From Populus alba (taxonomy: Eukaryota > Streptophyta > Magnoliopsida > Malpighiales > Salicaceae), in contig NC_133289.1 of NCBI RefSeq assembly GCF_005239225.2, forward strand, positions 11,888,889 to 11,952,888: a DNA stretch of 64,000 bases, written 5' to 3'. The position numbers were made by a program, and so were the translations under genes. The notes beneath the pieces are model-generated. The model did no database searches. It saw only the letters and a list, made by a program, of their open reading frames with translations, and was not told the DNA's origin. The number at the start of each line of letters is the position of its first letter. Position 1 is the first letter of the stretch. Positions 46,800 through 59,019 of this stretch are shown here, in pieces.

Positions 46800-49050
46800 A
46801 GTTTTTTTAAAAACACACTTAGATCCTCAAATTTTAAAAAATAACAAATTATACAATTTAGGTCCATTTAAATTTCACAAAAATATTTTTTTGCACAAAA
46901 ATTTATTTATAGTGTTTTTCAGTCCCTAGAAAGAGAGGAGAGAGGGGAATTGCAGGATTCCGGTGATGAAAGAGAAGATTTTTGTTCAAGCCATTTTCGA
47001 CCATCAAAATATAATTTTTTGGTGTCTATAGATTTCATGAGATGAAAAGGGTTAGATGATAATTGTTTTAAACCTCAAGATTTCCTAAAAAAAAAAAACA
47101 TTTCTAAGTCGAGGCAGATAAATCTAGCTTGGTTTGATTTTGTATTTTTAGACCTTTTTGGGTATTTTTAGTTCATGGATTGGTTTAAGAGTGTTCCAAA
47201 GATATTAGTGAGATGTATTTTAGGTTGAAATGACTTAAAATTAAGTTTTTTTGGACAAAAAAAACACTACCTTGATTTTCTAGCCATAACTGGATGGTTG
47301 AAATCTAGGCTCGCAGTTGACATGTCACTTATGTATTTTTGTTTCATAAAAAATAAGAGCGGTCAACCGCCCCTTTAAAATATTAAAAAATAAAATAAAA
47401 TCAAGCTCAGGTGCACAAGGGTTGGCTTGGAAACCTACTCTCATGCATGGGCTTGAAGGCCCGCCCACATGTCTAGGCTTTTCATTACCATACCATGTTA
47501 GAGTTAATCTATCATGTATTGATTTGGTTTTATATGTACTTATAGATTATTGATGGGTTATTCTTTAACTAAATTTGTATGATTTATCTTGTACCTTTTT
47601 TTAATCGAACCCCTAACATACATTACCATGAACACATGGTAATGTTAGTAAATATGTTCTATATCTAATTAGTTCGGTTAAATGTTGCACTGATTTTATT
47701 CTAAGTAAAATATATTTATTATTAATAAGGGTTTTGTATATCTTTAATATTCAATTATATTTGATTAATGAATCTAATATTTGATTAATGAATTAATTTA
47801 GAGTAAAGATGAAGTTCATGGAACAAAAATGTTTTGCATAGAAAATTATAAAGTTGTTATAATTATGAGATTCTTATTATATCAAAAATATTGTTCCTAT
47901 ATATCCCTAGTCAATATTCTATTAAGACTAAACATTAATTATGTTTCTTCTTTTATAAAAAGAAAACAACTGTTATCATAAACTGATGTATGAGAGATTT
48001 GGAATTCATATGCAGGTGCTTATTAGAAGACATGTACATTGAACTGATCCACAAGATAGATTCATATGGAGAGATTACATATGTTTATGGAAAAGCTCAC
48101 ATGATAGTTGTGTAAATGATCTTTAAATTTGAGATCACTAAATTATCTTATATAAGGAGTGTTATGATTTGATCCTGATCACACATTATTCTAATCAAGA
48201 GTAACAAATATATACATATTGGGTGTAACATAAACTTTATGAATATATTTAAGTAATCAAGAGAGGATTCATTATTCTAGGTGAATTAAAAAAATATATT
48301 ATATTTATTCTCTAATAATATTGATTGTGAGATTCTTGGCCAAGGTTGAATGGGTTTTTGAAAAAAAATTCAAATCTTATTCGAAAAAATCAATGATTAT
48401 AATGTTGAAAACCATCATAATTTAACAAAGCATACATATTCTATACTACAATGTCTAAATCAGAACATTCATGATGAAGAGATAATAATTATACTTAGAA
48501 ACTGGTTAATAAGAGATTAAGTCAAACTACTTATGACTTTTAAATATTTAGGGGATCATAAAAGGTTGTTAGACATTGTACTTGATCTTCAAATATACAT
48601 CAATTATTATATTGATAATAAATTAAATTGTTTAATTTATTTAACTTTATATTATTTAGAATTATGATTTATATTTGGAACAACTTATTAAGAAACCTAA
48701 TAGGTCACACGCACAAGAATTATTGGTCATAAATTATAATGGGATGATTAATCAAGTGTGACTTTATTGTAAATAAATTTTAGAAATTAAGGACTATAGT
48801 GTAATTAATACAAGAGATTACAATTCTAGATCTAAAAACAATAAAGTAAGGACTTGATTGAATAAATTTTTAAATTTAGCTTATAATAATATATGTGATA
48901 TTATTTAAGAGACAAATTAATATTTTATTATTTATAGAAATTTTAGGCTCCCTTATAAATATAAAGGTATGCCTTTTATTTTCTGGAGTAGAGTACAATA
49001 CAAAAATACCTAAAATATAAAAGAAAAGAGCTAAAACTCGAAGGTATAGG
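46800..49050. other. LTR-like noncoding sequence
   Basis: The stretch includes phrases typical of plant LTRs, such as the GC-richer block near 47400-47470 (CCCGCCCACATG) and a TATA-like CCTTATAAATATAAAG at 48951-48966 on the plus strand, followed by a leader-like run. No protein domain was found. It may be one or two fragmentary LTRs. Confidence 0.35.
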
Positions 49051-50265
49051 AATCCCTCCTAAATGAATTTATAAGATTTTTCACTAGTGGTTTATGTAGA
49101 TTACCATTAGAAATTGAATATTTGCCTATTTGGATGTCTTATGATTTGCAATAACCCAATCTAGAAGCAAATATTTAACGCTGAAAAGAACATCTAATCC
49201 TTATATAATCTTCGCATAAATCCTAAAACAAGTCTAGATTTATCTAACGAGATCTTTGAGACTTTCAAAAAAAAATTAAATTTATCATTTTCACTGCATG
49301 TATATGTTTTTGAGAAACCCAACAAGTAAAGCTACAAGGAACAAATTCTCATTTCTTTAAGCCCACAAATTAATAAGAAATATATATTTTTAAAAAATAA
49401 TAATAAAATAAAAAATCACACTTGGCGTGTTAATATGATGAAGCACGTAAAATTCTCAGTTTTCTTAAGCACAAATAATAATAAATAAAAAAAACAATAA
49501 AATAAAACAAAACAAAATAATGTATCAGTGCGTGTCAAATTCTCTTTTTCTTTAAATAAAAAAATTATATATAAAAAAAATGATAATTTAGCAATATATA
49601 TATCGGGGACCATACAATACATAGCGAACAATATGTTTTATTATATTCTATTCATTTTTATTTGGATTAAAAAAAAAAATAATTCTTAACTCATCTCTAT
49701 CATCATTTCTATAATAGAGGGAAAATGTCCATATACTCACCTCTATCTGATTGAATTTAGCCGAGTATCGCTTTGCCATCGTTTTTTTTATTTCTTTTTT
49801 TTCCCTTTTTCTTCGAAAAATAGAGTGGAAAAAAGAAACAGCAGAGATACACAAGTAGATTTATTTTTTTACCAGCATAGACAATGGTCATAACACAGAA
49901 TCTGAGACCACTGGTTCGCATTTTATTTTGCTACACATATTGTCAATTCAGGAGGATGGCACGACCATGACAATACTTAAAAAAAAAAAAAAATACGTGT
50001 GAAGAACAAATTGTGAAAAAGAAAATATCCGTATTCCGTACAAGGGCCAGAACGAAGAAGTGCCAGTGGCCAACTGGAGAATCCAGAGCCACTTAATGGG
50101 ATTTTATATAAAAACAATTATTATTATTTTAATAGCCAAAACCCCACAGTTTGGTCGGAGTTGGTGGTGGTTGGCCCGACAAAAGCTGCAGTTTTTCACA
50201 TGGTTGAGGGCTCCTCGCACCTTCTTCACCATGGCTTGCTTGGCAGCTGCCTCTGGTCTCCATGC
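49051..50265. other. Noncoding DNA with low-complexity tracts
   Basis: Frames on the minus strand (49416-49854) are low-complexity Phe/Lys-rich and not supported as genes. The 50060-50323 stretch is less AT-rich but carries no recognisable protein. Confidence 0.4.
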
Positions 50266-50269
50266 ATGT

Positions 50270-50314
<45 letters not shown>

Positions 50315-50341
50315 TACACATGAACAAGCATGGAGACCATA

Positions 50342-50386
<45 letters not shown>
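50270..50386. repeat. Compound microsatellite (CT)n(CA)n ... (TA)n
   Basis: A CT run (about 50271-50292) passes straight into a CA run (about 50293-50316), and after some 25 bp a TA run covers about 50340-50386. Translated frames across it (Ser-Leu and Thr-His repeats) are artefacts. Confidence 0.92.
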
Positions 50387-50387
<1 letters not shown>

Positions 50388-50728
50388 CCTTTTCTTGTTT
50401 TTATTTTGGTCTGTCTAGGACAATCATTATGGCCACGATGAGGCCCTTTTCCTAATTTGCTTGTGTTTGCTTAATTCCTAACTCGAGGAATCTATCCTTT
50501 ACATGTCACATTTCCTCGTTTGATCACTAGCCATGATAGTTCCTAACACATGATCTTAATGACAATTTTGATATGTGGAGAAAAAAGAATTATGGATATT
50601 TTTTTATTTTAGTCTTACAAAATTGACCCAGCTATAGTTAAATTTTTTTGTGTGGATATATATATCTAGGAGACTAGGTAATAAGAAGATGTTGATATTG
50701 TTCAATTTATTGAAAATTTATTTTAATT

Positions 50729-51062
50729 AACATGATTTAAATAAATTATGTGTGAATGATGAATTAATTTAGAAAAATAATTGGTTTTTCTACTTAAAGA
50801 ACCCTTTGTTTATTTTAGATTTAATTATTAATTTAAGATTCCTAATAAAAAAACTAATAATAGTGAGAATTAATTCTTATTAATTATTTGGTTTATTGAA
50901 AAAAAAATTTTATTAACATGATTTAAATAAATTATGTGTGAATGATAAATTAATCTAAGAAAACAATTGGTTTTCCTACTTAAAGAATTTTTTTTTTACA
51001 TTTAATTATTGATTTATGATGCCTAATAAAAATACTAATAATAGTAAGCATTAATTCTTTAA
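50729..51062. repeat. Tandem duplication with a period of about 185 bp
   Basis: Both units contain CATGATTTAAATAAATTATG, then TGTGTGAATGAT, ATTGGTTTT, TACTTAAAGAA and ACTAATAATAGT. The second unit ends where the copia LTR similarity starts, so the duplication may be part of that LTR's U3 region. Confidence 0.75.
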
Positions 51063-51065
51063 ATT

Positions 51066-52100
51066 TTTAACTTTCAAAGTTCATTATAAAATGGGGTGAA
51101 TGAAGAGTTTCCAACTAGAATATTTAAGATTTTCACATACTCTTTTTTTATGTCATAGTTAGTGTTTTCTTTTCATTTTAAACTTTCATTTCCTCCAAAA
51201 TCTAGAGCTTAAATTATCTTGTTAAGAGATATTTTGAATTTTATATTTTTTTTTGTTCAAAAACCTTATTTATAAGTGTATCTAAACTAAGGTGATGATG
51301 TTGACATCATAAGAGACATAATAAAGTCTTAAGGAATAAAGAATTCATCATTGACAACAACAAGTCTCATTACTTTTAAATGCTTCAACAAGTAAATATC
51401 CTTATTTGTTTTAATTTAAAAATAAATATTTCTTTTTTAATTACTAGTATGTATGCTAGAACTTTGAATTAATATCAATTGCAAGTTTGATTATATGCTT
51501 AACATGCATGCTAAAATTCTATTATTATTTTTTTGTATTGAAAGCATGTTTTCTATTAGTTTATGTTTTAACATGCTTATAGTTTTAAACATGTATAAAC
51601 TCCAAGTTTTTGTTGGATAGCTTTTATTTAGCATGCTTTTGTGATGATAAATTAAATGTTTTTGCTCATTAGTCTAGTATATATTTACAAACTTTGATTC
51701 ACAATCTTAAGGTTTTAACATTTTTTTATATTAGAATTTAGCTAGTTTATCTCATGGGATAATAATAATAATTGTGAAAAATATTTTTAGCATCTTTAAG
51801 ATTTGAGTTATAATTTAATTTTCTTTAGTTTGATATATTCTCACATATAGATTTAATTTTATTTCTATATGTTTTAATCTATAATCTTATGGTATGTTAT
51901 GATTTTTTTTCCATTTTATTTAATTTTAGAAGGTTGCTATATATCTTTATTTTAAAGTTATAATTTATCTTCTAAAATTATTTTGTATGATATTTGAATG
52001 GTTTGATGTATATTATATATCTTATTGGTTTATATTTTTCAACAAGTGAATCATTGATTTGTTTATAATAGTTTATGTTATCTTACTTGTACTCTATAAT
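51066..52100 (+). repeat. 5' LTR of the copia element
   Basis: A TATA box (TCATTATAAAATGGGG near 51071) is followed by GAGTTTCCAACTAGAAT. The match to the right repeat is clear for about 650 bp and then fades. A weak primer-site relic (TTGACATCAAAGTTAT near 52103, compare TGGTATCAGAGC) marks the end. Start uncertain. Confidence 0.6.
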
Positions 52101-52519
52101 ATTGACATCAAAGTTATCTGGTTGGTTCTGTTCATATATGTAGAAAGCTTATATGATGAATAGATAAGGTCAAAAAATTATGTCAAAAAAGAATTAAGTT
52201 TGAAGCGGGACCATTTATGATCCCTCTAGTTTTTCCTAGGAACTGACTTTGTGAAAGTAGTATTCACACAATTCTATTTTTATATACGGTATAATTCTTA
52301 AGTGAAATAATGATAATTTAATAAATCTCAATGAACAAAATAGGGCTTAACATAGTAAACCAAGAAAATGAATGATTGTGGATTTTATTTTACGTAGGTT
52401 AAATATTTTTATTTAAAAAATTGCTTCATTATTATTTTTTTATTTTATAACTTTTTTATTGTGGAACCAACATATTTATTTATAAATATTATTAGCTATT
52501 GTGTTTTGTAGATTATATC

Positions 52520-53220
52520 ATGTCTTTTACTTCTTTTACTCAAGATTTGGTTGTACCAACCAGTATTATTTCGATAAGTATTATTTTGACAGTGAGGATT
52601 CCACCATCACCTTCTGTAGTGTATGGTGAGAAACCTGAAATGTTTAATGAATTAAACTTTAAGATGTGACAAAAAAAGATATTATTATATCTGATCATTT
52701 TGAACTTGGCAAAGTTCTTGATTAAAGAAGCGTTGAAATCATCAGAAAATGATTCTAACCCTACTACTATGGCTAATGTGGATGCATGGAATCATATTGA
52801 TTTTATGTGCAAGAATTATATCCTTAATTTGCTGGACGATATAATATATGATGTGCATAGTTCAATCAAAAGTGCAAAAAGCTTTAGATAAAAAGTACAA
52901 GCTGAAGATACCGATATGAAGAAATTCATAGTGAGTAAATTCTTAGATTTCAAAATGGTATGTTCAAGGACCATAATAAATCAAGTTCAAGAGTCTCAAT
53001 TCATCTTGCATGATATACATTTTGAAGGTATATCTCTAAGTGTTTCATTTCAAGTGACTACATTCATTGAAAAATTATAATCACCTTGAAAATACTTCAA
53101 GAACTATTTTAAGAATAAGCGTTAAGAGATAGGAATTGAAGATATCATTTTAAGATCAAGGATAAAAAAGAACAATAAGTTATTAAAAAGATGAACTAGC
53201 TCTTATGGTGCCCTAAAAGA
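52520..53220 (+). pseudogene. gag: Copia gag remnant
   Basis: From ATG at 52520 the frame reads MSFTSFTQDLVVPTS, GEKPEMFNELNFKM, then a TGA where Trp is expected (the usual form is F-x-x-W). It continues with LNLAKFLIKEALK and DAWNHIDFMCKNYILNLLDD. This is the N-terminal gag pattern of plant copia elements. A later part (QESQFILHDI, SVSFQVTTFIEKL) follows after a shift. Several stops make it non-functional. Confidence 0.75.
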
Positions 53221-53236
53221 AAATATTGTGTAATAA

Positions 53237-53476
53237 ATGGTAAAGTCCCACCATAAAAATAAAAATAAAAAGCTTGTTGTAAAAGGTAAAGGAATTGCTA
53301 AGAATTTTAATGACAAATACTTTATTTATAACAAGATTAGGCATCTAGATAAAGATTGCAGAAATAAGGGTAGACAAGGAAACCCTATGAAAAGGATTGT
53401 TCAAACCAATGTCACCGAAGTTGATTATCTAACTAATGAAGTTTCACAAATGAACTTGTTTTATGTTGTTTTTTAA
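53237..53476 (+). pseudogene. Zinc-knuckle segment of copia gag
   Basis: The frame contains KYFIYNKIRHLDKDCRNKG, matching the C-x2-C-x4-H-x4-C knuckle (C-F/Y-x-C-x-K-x-G-H-x-x-x-D-C) with both first cysteines replaced by Tyr. The His and last Cys remain, so metal binding would be lost. Confidence 0.75.
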
Positions 53477-53494
53477 GTCAACCTTATCAACAAT

Positions 53495-56110
53495 CTTGAG
53501 TAATGGTGGATTGACATTGGTGCAACAAGACATGTATGCGCTGAGAAGATGATGTTTTTTATCTATAAAAAATGGATGGAAAAACCTATAGATGAGAAAC
53601 TCATTAACCTTCAAGGTACTGGGTGTTGAAGAGGTCACACTAAAGATGACCTTTAGAAAACTTCTCGCCCTTAAAAATATATTGCATGTTGTTGACAATA
53701 GAAAGAACTTAGTGTTTCATTATTTTTAAGAAAAAATGGTTTTAAGAGTAATATGTTTATACTTTTTAAGAATAACATATTTATAGAAAAACGATATCTT
53801 CTTGATGGCTTCTTTAAAATGAATGTATTTAAACATATTTATAGCCAATATTGAGAACAATAATAAGATTGTCTTTTCTTTTTATATGTTTTTCGTCTTG
53901 TGATGTGTGGCATGGTAGGTTAGGTTATGTAAATTATAATTTTATGCAAAGGTTAATAAACCATGAATAAATACTAAGTATATATTATTTTTGAGAAAAA
54001 TCATGTGTGAAATTGTGTAGAATCAAAATTCAAAATACCTTTTTTTTTAAAATAATTTAAAGAAGTAGTGAACTTCTAGACTTAATTCACTCAGATATTG
54101 GTGTTTTAAAGTTTGTGCAAACTAGAGGTGAAAAAAAAAATATTATATTACTTTTATAGATGATTGCATAAAATATTGTTATGCCTATTTGTTTAAAGGC
54201 AAAGATAAAATTCTTGAATTGTTTAAACAATACAACAATGAAGTTGAAAATCAATTAACAAAAAGATAAAAAGAGTAAGAAGTGATGGAGGTGGAGAATA
54301 CAAAACACCATTTGGTAAATTATGTTCCTAAAATGATATTATCTACCAAACTACTACTTCTTATTCATCATAATAAAATGTCATTATAGAATGTAAGAAC
54401 CAAACATTAAAAGAAAATGATGAATACCATATTGATAAGTTCATAAACACCTTGAAACTTGTGAGGGGAGACAATTCTAACTACCAATTACATATTTAAT
54501 AAAGTATCCCATAAAAAGTTGAAAAAGACACCATATAAATTATGGAAAGGTGAAAGACTTTCCTACAAATACCTCAAAATATAGGAGTATCTTACAAAGG
54601 TAGCAAATACATGATCATAAAAAAAGTCAAGATAAGAACTAAAAATATGGATTGTATACTTATTGGACATGCATACAATAGTAGTGTATATCAATTTCTT
54701 GTACACAAGTTAAGTATTGAGGACATTCATCTTAATATTATTATAGAATCAAGAAATACAACTTTATTTGAGGATGTGTTTCTATGAAAAAAAGGATGAG
54801 AAAATTATTCACATAAAAGAATAGTTGAGGCTAACATAAGTAATCATCATCAATTAGAAGATGATGAGATTGAACTTATAAAGAGTAAAAGGAAAAAAAA
54901 ATGACTAAAAACATTTTATCCTAATTTTTCTACATGTTATAAAATCAACCTCAAACCTACTTTAAGGTAATGTCTTGTTTGGAAGCTTCCTATTAGGAGG
55001 CAATCATTAATAAGTTATATCCATTATGAATAATCATACATGAGAACTAATGGATCTTCCTCCTGAAAGCAAATCATTAGACCATAAATGGATCTTTAAA
55101 AGAAAAATGAAATTTGATGGCACTATTAATAAATGTAAAGCTTGAGTTGTTGTTAAAGAATTTATATAACAAGAAGGTGTGAACTATTTTAACATATTCA
55201 CGTGTGTCAATAATAAACTCTATACAAACACTAATAGTCATTGCAACTATTAACAAACTTGAAATACATCAACTCAATGTAGAAATGACTTTCTCAAATT
55301 ATGACTTTGAAGATGAGGTTTACATGGAACAACACGATGGGTTTGTTGTCAATGAATAATAAAATTTAAGCTTGTCAAATTATTATATGGTTTCAAACAA
55401 GCACTTAAATAATAACATGAAAACTTTGACAATGTTATGTTGTCAAATGAATTTAAAATCAACAAAGTTGATAAATGTGTTTATGTGAAAAACATATATA
55501 AAATTTATGTCATTATATGTCACTCTATATGGAAGATAAGCTAATTTAGACAGTAATGATCACATGATCAAATATACTAAAAAAATATTAACTAACAAGT
55601 TTGACATAAAAGACTTAGGTGTTGCGGATGTCATACTAGAAAAAAAAAATTTAAGATATCTAATGGATTGGTATGGTCCTAATCTAATTATGTTGAGAAA
55701 ATTCTCGAGAATTTTTTTAAAGGTAGTATAACATTGTCAAAACACCAATTGATATAAGTGTACATTTGTCCAATAATAAAGGTAATGAAATAAATTAATT
55801 GGAATATTCTTGAATAATTGAAAGTCTAAAGTACGTTATGAATTGCACAAAACCTGCTATTGCTTACTCAGTAAGTAAATTGAATAGATTTACAAGTTAG
55901 ATCATTGTAAGGCAATAAAAAGGGTAATCAAGTATTTGAGGAACACCATAGATGATGAGCTATACTATATTGGTTACCTAGTAATACTAGAAGAGTATAG
56001 TGAAGCTAATTGGATATCTGATACTAAGGATTTGAAATTCACAAGTGGATATATCTTCACACTAGGCGGAGCAACTGTGTTATAGAAATCCTCTAAATAA
56101 ACATGTATCA
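53495..56110 (+). pseudogene. pol: Copia pol remnant: protease, integrase, RT, RNase H
   Basis: Protease: WWIDIGATRHVCAEK near 53502-53550, in which the catalytic D-S-G-A is now D-I-G-A. Integrase: WHGRLGYVNYNFMQRL near 53910-53955, then FIDDCIKYCYAYLFKGKD near 54155-54210 and RSDGGGEY near 54278-54300. RT: MDLPPESKSLDHKWIFKRKM near 55045-55110 and later segments to 55700. RNase H: PAIAYSVSKLNRFT near 55855-55900 and EANWISDTKDLKFTSGYIF near 56004-56060. The order is that of Ty1/copia. Frequent stops and shifts mean it is dead. Confidence 0.8.
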
Positions 56111-56117
56111 CTAGATC

Positions 56118-56790
56118 TATAATTCACTATAAAAAGGGTGATGGTAAAGGAAGAGTTTCCAACTAGAATTTTTCAAATTTTTACATACTCTTTCTCACAT
56201 CATATTTTAGTGTTTTCTTTTGATTTTAAGCTTTAGTTTCCCCCCAAATCTAGAGATTAGGTTCTTCTTATTGAGAGATATTTGAGTGTTATATTTTTTT
56301 TGTTTAAATATATTGTTTAGAAGTGCATATAAACTAAAGTAGAGTTGTTGGAATCTTAGGAGACATATTGTAAACATTCTAGTTGTACAAATGAGGAGTA
56401 ATAAAACCTCAAAAACAAATGATTCATTCTTAATAACAACAAAGTCTCATTACTTTAAATGCTTTATCAAGTAAGTATCCTCCTTCGCATTAATTTAAAC
56501 ATAGATGTTTTTTTTATTACTACGATAAATGCTAGAACTTTAAATTACTATTAATTTCAAGTTTGAATTATATGTTTAGTATGCATGCTACAATTCTATT
56601 ATTTTTTTTTTTGTTGAAAACATGTTTGTCATTCGTTATGTTTTTATATATTTATAGTTTTAAACGTGTGTAAACTCTAGATTTTTATTGGAAATATTTT
56701 AGTTAGCATGCTTTTGTAATGATAAACTAAATATCTTTGCATATTAGTCTAATATATATTTAAAAACTTTGATTTACAAGATTTATACAA
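56118..56790 (+). repeat. Truncated 3' LTR of the copia element
   Basis: Starts with TTCACTATAAAAAGGG and matches the 5' LTR from its TATA box onward (GAGTTTCCAACTAGAAT, AGTGTTTTCTTTT, TAAATGCTT). The U3 part before the TATA box and the end of the LTR are not found. Confidence 0.65.
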
Positions 56791-56876
56791 CTATTTAATT
56801 TTTTAATTGAGATAATTGTCTAATAATTATGATTTTACAGCTATAATGATCAGCATATTAAGTGCACGCAAGTATA

Positions 56877-57010
56877 ACAGGCTTGTAATTGGAATTCATA
56901 TAGATTGTTCACTTCCTTGTGAGGAAACATATCAAAATAATAGGTAGCCTCGTATATAGTAGGCTTGTACTGGAGTTGATGTCGATTAACTTCTTTGTGG
57001 GAAAACGTAT
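56877..57010. repeat. Diverged tandem duplication, period about 86 bp
   Basis: AGGCTTGTAATTGGA / AGGCTTGTACTGGA are each followed by GATTGTTCACTTCCTTGTG / GATTAACTTCTTTGTG and GGAAACATATCA / GAAAACGTATCA. Confidence 0.65.
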
Positions 57011-57079
57011 CACTGATATTGTTGTTTTATAACTAGCCTTTACTTTTTTATTCAAGAACAAATGGTATCAATATTTCTA

Positions 57080-57269
57080 GATGTACTAGTAATAAGAGTT
57101 TAGGATTAAAAAATTTGCTTTCTATGTAATTTCAAGTTCAAGTCTAGTAGTTGTTAATATAATAGTCACTGGAAACTTACATGGTCGTTAATTTCAGGGC
57201 CCATAAAACTAGTCGAAATGCACTCAAACTGACCGGGATACCCACATTAATTAAAAAAAAAAAAAAAAA
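57080..57269 (+). mobile_element. SINE with box B and A-tail
   Basis: A box B-like AGTTCAAGTCT at 57135-57145 (Pol III consensus GGTTCGANTCC) lies about 55 bp from the probable 5' end. The 3' part has CATGGTCGTTAATTTCAGGGC, ACTAGTCGAAATGCAC, GACCGGGATACCCAC, ATTAATT and then an A-tail (57253-57269). The structure resembles the Salicaceae SINE families I remember. No target-site duplication was identified. Confidence 0.6.
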
Positions 57270-57789
57270 GAGGTGTTATGAAATAATTTATTCATTACTT
57301 AAGATTAAATTCTTTCTCTAAACATTTTTAAGAATTTAATGCATTTAAAAGAACTTAATAAACTTTTTTAAATACTGGCTCTAAAATATAAATGCAGAAA
57401 GTCAAGAAATTTAACTTGCTTGTCTCGTAACAAAAAAACATCTCAATATATTTATTAGGAAAAGGATAGGTTATGTTTAATGTTCATGTATCTTATAGCT
57501 TCTTGTTTTTTTTTTTTTAATGTAATTTAAGATTTTTTGGATCTCAATATTATGAACCAAATAATAATGCATATATGAGAAATTATAATACATATGTGTG
57601 TGAAAAGGTTTGGTCCATTCCTTGATTTTCTGGCTTTATACCTTAGGGTTAGCACCCATTTATTATTATTTAAAAAAAAAAAAAAATCATCATACCAGTG
57701 TAAGAAGTACGCTCTTGAGATTATTCGGAAAGGGATATATTCTTAATTTACTGTATAAATTGATTAATTATAAATAATAAATCTACCAG
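57270..57789. other. Noncoding AT-rich DNA
   Basis: Nothing recognisable was found in either strand. Confidence 0.4.
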
Positions 57790-57930
57790 ATAATATTTGT
57801 TTGTAAAACATATTAAAATAATAATTTTTTAAAATTTATTTTTAATATATCATAACACTAAAAAAATAATTAATTTAACGTAAAGAAAAATATAAAATAT
57901 TTTAATTTTTTTTAAATATTTTTTAAATAC
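57790..57930 (-). repeat. AT-rich dispersed repeat, copy 4
   Basis: Contains ATTAAAATAATAATTTTT and TTTATTTTTAATATATCATA in the arrangement seen at 19575-19745. Confidence 0.4.
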
Positions 57931-59018
57931 AAAAATACATAAGCTCTTAAATAATAGATGGGAGGTTGGTTGATAATAACGGGAGATTGGGTGAGGAAAA
58001 GGACAATTCAATGAGCACTTGATTACAACTTTTGAATGAGAAGGAAGCCGTGAATGAGGAAATTTCAAGACTTGAATATGCAAGTATTATAGTTAAAAAG
58101 CAAATACGAAAGGTCGTCTTTTGGGACGACTTCTTTTCATAATTTGTCAATTTGACAGACTCACTTTTTGTGTCCAAAGGATCTCCATTTATAGTGAAAA
58201 TATTCATAGTGAGTTTAGATTTATATACCTTTTATTTATACTTGTGGTGTTTTGATTTTTTTAAATAATTAATTAATATTCTACTGAATTTATATTCGAT
58301 GTAGTAAATAAAAATTCAATAATTTTCAAAAGATAAAACTTCATTCAATTAATATTGATACAATACTATCAAATTATTTAAAAATAGCTAGAGTGTAGGG
58401 ATAAAAACTAAATTTTAATGTGTTCTTGGAATGAAAAACATTTTAAAAAGGCAATTGTTATCCACACTTTCAAACACTCTTAGTATAAGCGTTTTTTTGT
58501 ATTGATGGGAGCATTTTGAACATAAAAGTGGTTCCACAACATTTTTTTTTTAATTATTTTTTCCATCACTAAGTTTTGATCTTGGTTTTAATATATTTAA
58601 AAAAATAAAAAATATATCAGAATTCACACACAAAAAAAAAATTTGATGTGATTTGGCCAATTTCTGATTATTTTGTAATTTTTTACTACTTCACATATTG
58701 TTGTTGTATTGACATATTTTTTTTTAAAAATAAAAATTATAAGAAGAAAAAATAATAGAAGGAAAGATCAATCAAAGAAAATGTAATTTGAAATAATAAA
58801 AAAAGGGACTAATTCAATCTTAAAATAATAATTACAAAGAAAATAAAGAAAAATAAAATTGACTTATGAGGGGGTACACCTTAGAGAAATCTAAAATGTA
58901 AGATAACATTATAGAGAGATTTAGAAGGTAATACAACACTCTAGAACACTATAGAGACATCTAGAAATTATAGGAAATATCTAGAAGAGTCTAGAAAGTG
59001 GAAGAGTTGAGAGTAATA
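57931..59018. other. Noncoding DNA with TCTAGAA-rich stretch
   Basis: At 58885-59000 a phrase built on TCTAGAA/AGAGAGAT recurs five or more times, as in some plant LTRs. No coding sequence was identified. Confidence 0.4.
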
Positions 59019-59019
59019 T

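Larger units (their letters stand above)
51066..56790 (+). mobile_element. Decayed Ty1/copia retrotransposon
   Basis: Direct repeats at 51066-52100 and about 56118-56790 flank gag, zinc-knuckle, protease, integrase, RT and RNase H remnants in copia order (integrase before RT). Every domain contains stops or frameshifts. The internal 3' end is missing: RNase H similarity passes straight into the right LTR without a polypurine tract. Confidence 0.8.

Noticed and set aside
50060..50418. Overlapping open frames on both strands across 50060-50418
   Set aside because: They run through the CT/CA/TA microsatellites and code for Ser-Leu, Thr-His or Arg-Glu repeats with no domain; they are artefacts.
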